20,978 nucleotides of DNA from CADAWZ01 sp045114665 (GTDB lineage Bacteria; Vulcanimicrobiota; CADAWZ01), in contig JBGUKW010000239.1 of the NCBI GenBank assembly GCA_045114665.1, forward strand, positions 1-20,978. Direction: 5' to 3'. The notes beneath the pieces are model-generated. The model was not told the origin of the DNA, searched no databases, and worked only from the letters and a program-made list of their open reading frames with translations. The number at the start of each line of letters is the position of its first letter. Within the stretch, counting starts at the first letter, position 1. Shown in pieces: positions 6,515 to 14,439 of this stretch. A program made the position numbers and the translations under genes.

Positions 6515-8041
6515 ATGAAAAAATATTATTTCATTTTTACTCTATTATTTTTAGGAATAGGTATTATTGGTGGACTGTTTTTGGGAAAGGCTTTTTCTCC
6601 TTCTGTTCCTGTTGTTGAAGCACAGAATGGAAAAAAAGAGACTAAAAAAGTTGCCATTTCTGTTGATGGTTTTGATATACCTGACAAAGATTTGATTTCA
6701 GATTCATCAGATTTTGATGATGAGTTTGGTGTTGACATAACAATAATAGATAAGTGTTTAGGTATGTTAAAAGAAGAATTTCTCAATGAGATCGATATGA
6801 GAAAAGTCGCAACTGGAGCTATTTTTGGAATGAGAGAAAGATTAAAATCTTTGAAAATAGATCCAAAAGAGATACAAGATATTCCAAAAAATGTTCCTGA
6901 AAAAGATATAATAGGTCTTCTTCACAAGAGATATGAATACATAATTTCCAAGTATAATGGAAAAGTCAAAGAAAGTTATCTTTCTTATGGAGCTTTGAGA
7001 GGAATGATGAATAGTTTAAAAGATCCTTACTCCGTAGCTCTTGAACCTAAACAGTATAAGCTCTTAAATGAACACATGGCTGGTGGAAATTATGGCGGTA
7101 TCGGTATCTATTTAGAAAAACAAAAAACTACAGGCAAGCTTGCTATTTTGAATGTCATTCCCAAAAGTCCAGCTTCAAGAGTTGGAGTTAAAAGTGGAGA
7201 TATAATTGTAAAAATAAATGGCGAAGCATGTGGAGATATGGATTTAGAACTTGCTTCCAAAAAAATAAGAGGCAAGCAAGGTACTCCCATTTCTATTCTC
7301 ATAAGTAGAGAAAAAGAAGGCTTAAAAGAATTCAAAATGAAGAGGGAAAAAATCCATGAGGATAGTGTAACCTCTTCAATGAAAAGTGGAAAAATTGGAT
7401 ATTTAAAGATTTCTGTTTTTGGCGAAGATACTGGAAAAGAATTTTCAGATAGAATAAAAAGACTTGTAAATGAAGGAGCCATGGGCTTTATAATTGATTT
7501 GAGAAATAACTCAGGTGGTTATGTATCAGCTGCTATTGATGTCTGTAGTTGTTTGATGGATAGTGGTTCACTAATTGTTTCTGTTGTAAATCCAAGAACA
7601 GGAAGAAATGAAGTATATAGAGCTTATGGAAATAAGAAATTTGAATATCCAATAGTAATTCTTGCAAATCAAAATTCAGCAAGTGCTTCTGAAATAACGG
7701 CAGGAGCTTTGAGGGATATTTTATCTGCTCCTGTTATTGGTCAAAGAACTTATGGGAAGGCTGTTGTTCAAACGATAAAAGAATTAAAAGACGGTGGAGC
7801 ATTAAAATTTACTGTAGCTAAATATTTAACTCCAAAGGGTAAGGATATTGACAAGACAGGAATCGTTCCAGATTATGAAGTCAAAATGGATACAAAATAT
7901 ATAAATACATCTGATGATATTCAAATGGAAAGAGCCCGTTCTGTTTTGAAAAATTTAATGGCTAAGCAATCATCTGAATCATTAAAAAAGAAAAAAGAAG
8001 TTTTTGATGATCGACCTGTCGATCCATTAGGAGACCTTTAA
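6515..8041 (+). CDS. Second S41 family processing protease, membrane-anchored or secreted
   Basis: This 508-residue paralogue of the upstream gene has the same architecture. Residues 5-25 form a hydrophobic segment (IFTLLFLGIGIIGGLFLG) without a clear AxA cleavage site near it, although VVEAQ at 33-37 is possible; it may stay as an N-terminal anchor. An acidic region (about 50-75) follows. The PDZ domain runs from GGNYGGIGIYL (190-200) to about 275. The catalytic residues are intact: NSASASEITAG with Ser390 and YGK with Lys415. DLRNNSGGY (328-336) replaces the neighbour's DVRGNGGGY. The C-terminus is short and basic-acidic without the extra tail of the first protein. The start ATG lies 10 bp after the previous stop with no clear ribosome-binding site, so translation is probably coupled. 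AGGAG inside its last codons serves uvrC. Confidence 0.94.
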   Translation: MKKYYFIFTLLFLGIGIIGGLFLGKAFSPSVPVVEAQNGKKETKKVAISVDGFDIPDKDLISDSSDFDDEFGVDITIIDKCLGMLKEEFLNEIDMRKVATGAIFGMRERLKSLKIDPKEIQDIPKNVPEKDIIGLLHKRYEYIISKYNGKVKESYLSYGALRGMMNSLKDPYSVALEPKQYKLLNEHMAGGNYGGIGIYLEKQKTTGKLAILNVIPKSPASRVGVKSGDIIVKINGEACGDMDLELASKKIRGKQGTPISILISREKEGLKEFKMKREKIHEDSVTSSMKSGKIGYLKISVFGEDTGKEFSDRIKRLVNEGAMGFIIDLRNNSGGYVSAAIDVCSCLMDSGSLIVSVVNPRTGRNEVYRAYGNKKFEYPIVILANQNSASASEITAGALRDILSAPVIGQRTYGKAVVQTIKELKDGGALKFTVAKYLTPKGKDIDKTGIVPDYEVKMDTKYINTSDDIQMERARSVLKNLMAKQSSESLKKKKEVFDDRPVDPLGDL

Positions 8042-9688
8042 TTGTTCGATATGAATTTTTTGTCTTCTAAACTTAAAAATTTGCCTGAGACATCCGGAGT
8101 CTATTTGATGAAAGATGTCTCAGGTAAAGTCATATATGTTGGTAAAGCAATAAATTTAAAGAGAAGAGTTTCATCTTATTTTCAAAATATTAAAGCACAT
8201 AACAAAAAAACAAAAATTCTTGTTTCTAAAATTGAAGATTTTGAGATATTCTTGACATCAAACGAAACTGAAGCTCTTATTTTAGAATGTAATTTAATAA
8301 AAAAATATTCTCCAGAATATAATATTTTATTAAAAGACGGCAAGACTTATCCATATATTGAGATAACAAATGACAAATATCCTCGATTGGGAATATCTAA
8401 AAAGAGAAAATCTAAAACTCATCTTTTTGGTCCTTATACTTCAGCCCCTTATTTAAAATATTTCTTTTCAACAGTTCGAAAATTTTTTCATATAAGAACT
8501 TGTAAAGATAACAAAGTAGATAGAACTCGTCCTTGTTTATATGGTTTTATTGGTTTATGCTCTGCACCTTGTGCTAATAAAATTTCACAAGAAGAATATA
8601 TGGCAGATGTGAAAAAAGCTATGAGCTTTTTAAATGGCAATATATCTGAAATTGTTGACAAGCTCTATAAAGAAATAAAAGAAGAATCAGATAAGTTAAA
8701 TTTTGAAAAATGTTCTGTGCTTTTAAAATCGTTGAGAGCAATAGAAGAATTAAAAAACAAACAAAAAGTTATTTTTGATAAAAATGTAAATAGGGATTAT
8801 ATTGGATTTGCTAAATCTGAAAAAGATATTTTATTTAAAATATTAATAGTTAGAGATGGAGCATTGATAGATAGGGGAGAATATATATTTTCATTAAAAT
8901 TTGAAGAATCAGATTCAGAAAATTTAAAGGCTTTTTTGCTTTTTTATTATGAAAATATATATTTTATGCCTTCAGAAATTTATGTTCCTTGTCAACCTGA
9001 AGATGTTGAATCTCTTGAAAATTATTTTTCAACATCTTTTAATAAAAAAATTTCTATTTTTAGTAATTTGAGAGGTAAAAATCGAGAGTTTATAGATTTG
9101 GCTTGTCAAAATGCTGAACAATCTCTTAAATATAAAAAAATAGAAGAACAGAGGAAATCAAAAACATCAATTTTGGAAGAGATAAAAAATGTTTTAGGTC
9201 TTCCAAAATTGCCAAATAGAATTGAAACTTACGATATTTCAAATTTGGAAGGCACTTATGCTGTAGGTTCGATGGTAGTGTTTACAGATGGAGTTCCTGA
9301 TAAAAAAGAATATAGAAAGTTTAAGATAAAATGTAAAGACACTCCAGATGATTTTGCAATGATGAGGGAAATGATTTTCAGGAGATTTTGTGAATCTGAA
9401 AAATTGAAAAATCTTCTTCCTGATCTTGTTGTTATTGATGGTGGAAAAGGTCAGATAAGTGCAGTTGAAGATATTATAAAATCTGTTGGAGTTCCATTTA
9501 TAGGTCTTGCTAAGAAAAATGAAGAAATTTATTTTCCTGATAAGTCTGAGCCTTTGATTTTGGATAAGGATTCAAATGCACTTAATTTGATAAGATATGG
9601 GCGTGATGAAGCTCATAGATTTGCAATAACTTTTCACAGACATTTGAGATCTTCTGGATTTATAGAAAAAAATAGGATAAAAAAATGA
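8042..9688 (+). CDS. uvrC: UvrABC excinuclease subunit C, lacking the C-terminal helix-hairpin-helix domain
   Basis: UvrC makes the two incisions around bulky DNA lesions in nucleotide excision repair. A TTG start at 8042 is chosen because AGGAG (8029-8033) sits 8 nt before it; an in-frame ATG at 8051 is the alternative. Domains: GIY-YIG nuclease (about 16-100, with SGVYLMKD, IYVGKA, LKRRVSSYF and catalytic Glu in SNETEAL); a cysteine set Cys154, Cys165, Cys173, Cys177 spaced as in iron-sulfur UvrC proteins; UvrB-binding UVR motif (about 202-237); and the RNase H-like nuclease with Asp398 (YDISN), Asp466 (VVIDGGKGQ) and His525 (DEAHRFAITFHR). The protein ends about 18 residues later at 548, where family members usually continue to about 600 with a double helix-hairpin-helix. 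maf overlaps the stop codon by 4 nt, so this is a real end and not a visible frameshift. Confidence 0.97.
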   Translation: MFDMNFLSSKLKNLPETSGVYLMKDVSGKVIYVGKAINLKRRVSSYFQNIKAHNKKTKILVSKIEDFEIFLTSNETEALILECNLIKKYSPEYNILLKDGKTYPYIEITNDKYPRLGISKKRKSKTHLFGPYTSAPYLKYFFSTVRKFFHIRTCKDNKVDRTRPCLYGFIGLCSAPCANKISQEEYMADVKKAMSFLNGNISEIVDKLYKEIKEESDKLNFEKCSVLLKSLRAIEELKNKQKVIFDKNVNRDYIGFAKSEKDILFKILIVRDGALIDRGEYIFSLKFEESDSENLKAFLLFYYENIYFMPSEIYVPCQPEDVESLENYFSTSFNKKISIFSNLRGKNREFIDLACQNAEQSLKYKKIEEQRKSKTSILEEIKNVLGLPKLPNRIETYDISNLEGTYAVGSMVVFTDGVPDKKEYRKFKIKCKDTPDDFAMMREMIFRRFCESEKLKNLLPDLVVIDGGKGQISAVEDIIKSVGVPFIGLAKKNEEIYFPDKSEPLILDKDSNALNLIRYGRDEAHRFAITFHRHLRSSGFIEKNRIKK

Positions 9689-10269
9689 AAATTATTTTAG
9701 CTTCCTCTTCTCCTCGAAGAAGAGAGATTCTTTCAAATATAAATGTTGATTTTGAAATATGTACACCTCCTGATTCTGCAGAGGTTTCAATAGATGAAAA
9801 AAAATCTTGTTCACCAAGTGGATTTGCTGTATTGAATGCAGAGAAAAAAGCCGAAGCTGTTGCTAAAATTTGCGGTCAGAGAGAGGCTGTAGTTTTAGGA
9901 GCTGATACTGTTGTTGTTTTAGATGATGTTATTTTGGGAAAGCCTATTGATGCTGATGATGCTAAAAGAATGTTGAATCTTTTGTCAGATAGAACACATT
10001 CTGTAGTAACTGGTATTTGTGTAATAAATTTAAAAACAGGAAAAAAATTATCATCTTATGAAAAAACAGAAGTAGCTTTTAAGAAATTGTCAGAGGAAGA
10101 AATTGATTCTTATATAAAATCGTCAGAACCTTTTGGAAAAGCAGGAGCTTATGCTATTCAAGGGCTTGCTTCTCTTTTTATTCCCTATATAAATGGCTGT
10201 TATTTCAATGTTGTTGGGCTTCCTATTTTTAAATGTATGTGTATGATTAAAGAAATAACGGAGTTATAA
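9685..10269 (+). CDS. maf: Maf-like nucleoside triphosphate pyrophosphatase
   Basis: Maf proteins hydrolyse nucleoside triphosphates (dTTP/UTP or modified nucleotides, depending on subfamily) to monophosphates, and were first noted for septum inhibition on overexpression. The 194 residues include all family marks: LASSSPRRREIL (5-16), the acidic GADTVV (72-77), GKP (86-88), the S-V-V-T-G segment (106-110), and GKAGAYAIQG (151-160). The tail motif reads GCYFNVVGLP, slightly different from the common GSYxNVVGLP. The start overlaps the uvrC stop in an ATGA arrangement and the stop overlaps the mreB start (TAATG), so the three are translationally coupled. Placement of maf directly before mreBCD is common in bacteria. 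Confidence 0.95.
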   Translation: MKIILASSSPRRREILSNINVDFEICTPPDSAEVSIDEKKSCSPSGFAVLNAEKKAEAVAKICGQREAVVLGADTVVVLDDVILGKPIDADDAKRMLNLLSDRTHSVVTGICVINLKTGKKLSSYEKTEVAFKKLSEEEIDSYIKSSEPFGKAGAYAIQGLASLFIPYINGCYFNVVGLPIFKCMCMIKEITEL

Positions 10270-11327
10270 TGGAAAATATATTGAGTATTCCGTTTTTAAA
10301 ACATTTATCTAATGATATTGCAGTTGATCTCGGAACAAGTAATAGTAGTATCTCTTCAGATTCTATATCTATTAAGTTTTCTGAGTCTTCTTTTGCTGCT
10401 TATGATCAGAGAAAAAAACAGGTTATAGCCGTTGGAGATAGGGCTAAAAAAATGTTGGGTAGAACTCCTCCATATATAAAGATAATTCGCCCAATAAAAA
10501 ATGGTATAATTGGAAATAAGGAGACAGCTTGTTATCTGATTGCATATTTGATGAAAAATTTAAAATTATCAAGTCTTATAAAGCCAAGGGTTTTGGCTGG
10601 TGTTCCAGATGACAGTAGTGAGATAGAGAGATTTTCTGTTTTAGAGGCATTTAGATTATCAGGTGCAAGAATAGTCTATTTGATTGAACAGATAATAGCT
10701 GTTGCTATAGGCTCAGATATTCCAGTTATGGAGGCAAATGGCAATATAATTGTTGACCTTGGAACTACATCTTGTAGAGTTGCAATAATATCTCTTGGTG
10801 GCATTGTAAAAATGCAGACAACACCATTTGCAGGGGAGTATATGGACAAAGCTGTTTCTGAGATGTTGATGAAAAAATATAACCTTCTTGTCGGTGAATT
10901 GACTTGTGAAAAAATAAAATTACAGTTGGGGAGTGCTGTTAAACTTGATCAGAAGGCTTCAATGCATGTCGGAGGGCGAAATATAAAAACAGGTCTTCCA
11001 GATTCTGCAACAGTTTGGACAAATGATGTATTTGAGGCACTTTCTGAGCCTGTTAATAAGATTGTCAAGACGATTGAAAGTTGTATTGAAAGTGCTCCAC
11101 ATGGATTTATTAATGATATCGTTGACAAGGGGATAACGATATCTGGAGGAATTGCCTCTATGAGAGGACTTGATAGATTAATTACAAAAAAATTGGGGAT
11201 AAAATGTAAGATTGCTCCTGAGCCTTCTTTTTCTCTTGTAAGGGGAATGGAGAGAATTTTGGCAGATAAGCATTTAATGAAGTTTTTCTTCAATTCATCA
11301 CAGGATAGATTGAGTAGTTTAAAATAA
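10269..11327 (+). CDS. mreB: Divergent MreB-like actin homologue with altered ATPase residues
   Basis: MreB forms membrane-bound filaments that guide lateral wall synthesis. The 352 residues cover the whole actin fold: phosphate-1 loop NDIAVDLGTSN (15-25), KKMLGRTP (60-67), GVP (111-113), then ISLGGIV (174-180), KKYNLLVGE (202-210), KLQLGSA (217-223) and the adenosine motif ISGGIASMRGLDRLI (291-305). Genomic context (mreC, mreD, PBP2 directly downstream) settles identity. It is strongly divergent: the usual LI-E/D-EP-MAAAIG reads LIEQIIAVAIG, so the catalytic Glu (Glu140 in Caulobacter numbering) is Gln141; the phosphate-2 loop DIGGGTTEV reads DLGTTSCRV, losing two glycines and the conserved Thr; and the ADFE segment after GVI reads GNKE. 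ATP binding may persist while hydrolysis is doubtful. A canonical MreB elsewhere in the genome cannot be excluded. Confidence 0.9.
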   Translation: MENILSIPFLKHLSNDIAVDLGTSNSSISSDSISIKFSESSFAAYDQRKKQVIAVGDRAKKMLGRTPPYIKIIRPIKNGIIGNKETACYLIAYLMKNLKLSSLIKPRVLAGVPDDSSEIERFSVLEAFRLSGARIVYLIEQIIAVAIGSDIPVMEANGNIIVDLGTTSCRVAIISLGGIVKMQTTPFAGEYMDKAVSEMLMKKYNLLVGELTCEKIKLQLGSAVKLDQKASMHVGGRNIKTGLPDSATVWTNDVFEALSEPVNKIVKTIESCIESAPHGFINDIVDKGITISGGIASMRGLDRLITKKLGIKCKIAPEPSFSLVRGMERILADKHLMKFFFNSSQDRLSSLK

Positions 11328-11331
11328 AGAT

Positions 11332-12099
11332 ATGAGAAATAAGTTATATATAATATATTCAATCATTGCCATAATTTTTATTATTGCACTTGTATTTTTA
11401 TCTCCTGCTCTGTCTTCCTTTAGGGCAAATATATTTGGAAATGCAGAAGTTTTGATTGATAAGACAGGAAAAAATACTTCGAGTGGATTTCGTTCACTTT
11501 TAAATATCGGAAATCTTGATTATGAAAATCAAAGATTAAAATCAGAAAATGCAAGACTTAAAACTGAGATTGAAAAATTAAAAATATATAAATATGACAA
11601 TGAAAAACTTCGTTCAATTTTGGATTTGAAAAAGAAAATACATGAAAAATCTATTCCTGCTGAAGTTTGCGGAAGAGATATAAGTGATTGGTTTTTTCGT
11701 TTTGAAATAAATAAAGGTTCAAAACATGGTGTAAAGAAAAATATGATTGTCATTTCTGACAGTGGACTTGTGGGACAGATAGTAAATGTAAATTTAAATA
11801 CATCTTTTGTCAGAACTATAATGCACAATCAAAGCCTTATCCCCGTCTATATCGTTGAATCAGGAGCTTTTGCCCTGTTGGATGGTGAAGGAGATAAATC
11901 CTGTTCATTGAGATATATATATAATTCTTCACTTCTTGAATCAGATCAACTTGTAGTAACTTCTGGATTGGGAGATGTCTATCCTGAAGGTCTTGTCATT
12001 GGAACGACTTTGAAGAGTACAAATGGTGAATATATAGTAGAAACATTTTCTGATATAAAAACTATTAGTAAGGTTTTAGTTGTTGAAAACAAAAAATGA
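11332..12099 (+). CDS. mreC: Rod-shape-determining protein MreC
   Basis: This bitopic inner-membrane protein of the elongasome links MreB/MreD to PBP2 in the periplasm. It has 255 residues: a short cytosolic N-terminus, one membrane segment (about 5-27), a leucine/lysine-rich coiled coil (about 62-103, DYENQRLKSENARLKTEI), then the two-beta-barrel periplasmic domain with FRFEINKGSKHGVKKNM (122-138), SGLVGQI (144-150) and the hallmark DQLVVTSGLGDVYPEGLVIG (205-224). Length and order are normal for the family. It starts 4 bp after the mreB-like stop codon and its end overlaps mreD (ATGA), so it is surely co-transcribed. Confidence 0.95.
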   Translation: MRNKLYIIYSIIAIIFIIALVFLSPALSSFRANIFGNAEVLIDKTGKNTSSGFRSLLNIGNLDYENQRLKSENARLKTEIEKLKIYKYDNEKLRSILDLKKKIHEKSIPAEVCGRDISDWFFRFEINKGSKHGVKKNMIVISDSGLVGQIVNVNLNTSFVRTIMHNQSLIPVYIVESGAFALLDGEGDKSCSLRYIYNSSLLESDQLVVTSGLGDVYPEGLVIGTTLKSTNGEYIVETFSDIKTISKVLVVENKK

Positions 12100-12614
12100 A
12101 AAGTAGATTATATATAGTTTTTATCATAATTATTTTATTTTTAATGGCTTTTTTACAGTCAGATTTTTTTTATTGGATTCGTATTTTTGGAACTCGACCT
12201 GATTTTTTGTTGATAACCTGTGGTCTTTTGGGATTTTATACTGTAGGAAAATATTATACTTCTTTTTTGTGTTCTGTATTTGCAGGTATAACCGCAGGAG
12301 CTTTTTCATCTTGTTCAGCTCTTCTTTTTGTTATTATTTATTCTATTTCTTCTTTTTTAGGTTTTGTATTTAGGGATAAAAGATATTCTTCTTCTACTTG
12401 GTTTCTTTTGTTATTTTCTTGTCTATTGAGCTTTGTTTCAAGTTTTGTATATTCAGTCATTCTTTTATTTTTAAACAAGTTGCATTCACCATTAGATATG
12501 TTTTTTTATTTTGTAGCCCAATGTTTTCTCAATTCCTTAATAATATATCCATTGGCTTGTTTGATTCGTATCTTTACAATGACAAAAAATCCTTTTTTAG
12601 ATTTTAAAAATTAA
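12096..12614 (+). CDS. mreD: Rod-shape-determining protein MreD
   Basis: This polytopic membrane protein of 172 residues is almost entirely hydrophobic, with about five to six membrane segments (roughly 5-22, 32-50, 55-92, 101-126, 132-162). The RPDF motif (34-37) after the first segment and the overall size match MreD. Sequence conservation in this family is low, so the position between mreC (4-nt ATGA overlap) and the PBP2 gene is the strongest evidence. It is rich in Phe and Ser, and its coding strand is very T-rich. Confidence 0.88.
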   Translation: MKSRLYIVFIIIILFLMAFLQSDFFYWIRIFGTRPDFLLITCGLLGFYTVGKYYTSFLCSVFAGITAGAFSSCSALLFVIIYSISSFLGFVFRDKRYSSSTWFLLLFSCLLSFVSSFVYSVILLFLNKLHSPLDMFFYFVAQCFLNSLIIYPLACLIRIFTMTKNPFLDFKN

Positions 12615-12620
12615 CTAACT

Positions 12621-14417
12621 ATGTATAGAAGTAAACTACCATTTCTTTATTTTTTGCTTATTACTTGCTTTTTAGTGTTGGTTTTTCGACTTTGGTTTAT
12701 TCAAATTCATAAATATGAAGAGTTTAAATCATTGGCGGAAGATAATACGATTAGAAGCATTCCAATGCCTTCAGAGAGAGGGCAAATTTTTTCTGGGGAT
12801 AATGAAATTCTTGTAAAAAATTCAATATATTTTAAATTGAGTATTTTAGGTATAGAAGTTGAAAATATATCTGAAATGCTTGATAAAATATCTGAAATTA
12901 CTCCACTTACAAAAGATGATAGAGAATATCTAAAAAAAAGAGTTGCAGAGCGTTCCCTCGATCCTATTCTTGTAAAAGATATGCTTGACTATTTAACTTT
13001 TTGCAGATTGAGTGAGATAAAAGCAGATTATCCAGGTATTATGCTTGAAGTACAACCTATAAGAGAATACCCTTTTAAAACTTTAGCATGTCATGTTTTG
13101 GGATATGATGGACCTGTCACTGAAGAAGAATTAAAAAAAGGTAAGGGAATATATGCTTCAGGTGATTTTACAGGAAGGGATGGACTTGAAAAAAAATATG
13201 ATAAAGAGTTGAGAGGTGAGAAAGGTGCTGCAAAAGTAAGAGTAGATGTCTTTGGTGGACTTGTTGATTCAGTTGGAACTGTTTTTCCAAAACCTGGAGA
13301 TACACTTTATTTAACAATAGATACGAAATTGCAGTCAGCAGCTGAAAAAGCTCTTAAAAATGCAGTATTGGATTTAGAAGCTATAAATGGAGAAAAATCA
13401 GGTGGTGCAGCACTTGTATTGAATGCAAATACAGGTGCAGTTTTGGCTATGGCAAGTTATCCTGTATATGATCCAAATAAGTTTGCAAGGGGAATTTCAC
13501 AAAAAGATTATGATAGTTTGATTCAAAATACGGCAAATCCTCTTTTAAATCGACCAATACATGGAGCCTATCCTTGTGCTTCTACCTTTAAGTTGATAAC
13601 TGCTTCATCTGGACTTCAAGAAGGTTTGATTTCTGCTCATCAATATTTTTATTGTAGTGGTTCTTATGATCTACATGGACATATATTTAATTGTTTCGTA
13701 ACTACAGGTCATGGTGGTCTTTCTTTTTATGAAGTGATGGCATATTCATGTGATGTTGTGTTTTATCAAATGGCAAATAAATTTAAATTAAAAAAGTTTT
13801 TATCTTATATTGCAGAATTTGGAATTGGGAAAAAAACGAATATTGATTTACCAGGCGAAAATTCAGGAATATTGCCAACTCCAGAGTGGAAGAAAAAAAA
13901 TTATGATGAGGATTGGTACCCTGGTGATACAGTAAATTTGTCTATTGGTCAGGGATTTGTTGAAGTTACACCTCTTCAAGTAGCAAGATTTACTATGGCT
14001 GTTGCTAATGGTGGAAAGTTATACCGTCCTTATGTTGTAAGGCAGATAAATTCATTTTCAGGAAATGTAGTGAAAGTAACAAAGCCTATAAATGAGCATA
14101 CTCTTTCTATTTCTGATTCAAATTTAAATGCTGTAAGAGAGGGAATGAAAGATGCTGTTATATACGGAACAGCAAAACAGGCTTATTGTGATTTTGTTAC
14201 TATTGCAGGGAAAACTGGAACTGCTGAAAATTTTCCGACACCTGAAAATCCACATGGCAGAAATCACACTTGGTTCACATCTTTTGCACCATATCAAAAG
14301 CCTGAAATTGTTGTAACTGTCCTTTTGGAGAAATCAGGAGGATATGGAGGAGAATATTCTGCAAGAGTTGCAAAAAGGATATATGAAGCAAAATACAGAA
14401 ATACACCTATAAAATAA
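12621..14417 (+). CDS. mrdA: Penicillin-binding protein 2, elongasome transpeptidase
   Basis: PBP2 cross-links peptidoglycan during cell elongation together with RodA and MreC. The 598-residue protein has one N-terminal membrane anchor (about 8-27). The class B pedestal includes the conserved SERGQIF (51-57, usually RGxIxDRNG), the REYPFKTLACHVLGY segment (148-162) and GRDGLEKKYDKELRG (185-199). The transpeptidase domain has STFK with nucleophile Ser321 and Lys324, SCD (376-378, the S-x-D variant usual in PBP2), and KTG (531-533). GDTVNLSIGQG (436-446) is also typical. It begins 6 bp after mreD without an evident ribosome-binding site. rodA, often the next gene, is absent here; tyrS follows instead. 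Confidence 0.96.
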   Translation: MYRSKLPFLYFLLITCFLVLVFRLWFIQIHKYEEFKSLAEDNTIRSIPMPSERGQIFSGDNEILVKNSIYFKLSILGIEVENISEMLDKISEITPLTKDDREYLKKRVAERSLDPILVKDMLDYLTFCRLSEIKADYPGIMLEVQPIREYPFKTLACHVLGYDGPVTEEELKKGKGIYASGDFTGRDGLEKKYDKELRGEKGAAKVRVDVFGGLVDSVGTVFPKPGDTLYLTIDTKLQSAAEKALKNAVLDLEAINGEKSGGAALVLNANTGAVLAMASYPVYDPNKFARGISQKDYDSLIQNTANPLLNRPIHGAYPCASTFKLITASSGLQEGLISAHQYFYCSGSYDLHGHIFNCFVTTGHGGLSFYEVMAYSCDVVFYQMANKFKLKKFLSYIAEFGIGKKTNIDLPGENSGILPTPEWKKKNYDEDWYPGDTVNLSIGQGFVEVTPLQVARFTMAVANGGKLYRPYVVRQINSFSGNVVKVTKPINEHTLSISDSNLNAVREGMKDAVIYGTAKQAYCDFVTIAGKTGTAENFPTPENPHGRNHTWFTSFAPYQKPEIVVTVLLEKSGGYGGEYSARVAKRIYEAKYRNTPIK

Positions 14418-14439
14418 TAAAATAAGTGTGGTGTTTATC

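Noticed and set aside
9640..9700. Possible frameshift at the end of uvrC that removed the helix-hairpin-helix domain
   Set aside because: The next frame is the start of an intact maf with its conserved N-terminus, and there is no leftover helix-hairpin-helix coding sequence in any frame.
12398..12607. 69-codon ORF on the plus strand inside mreD
   Set aside because: It lies fully inside mreD in another frame, in very T-rich DNA, with no ribosome-binding site; it is a shadow.
14428..14439. Upstream GTG start for tyrS
   Set aside because: It adds only four residues (MVFI) before the family-typical MNVIDELRSRGL start and has no better ribosome-binding site.
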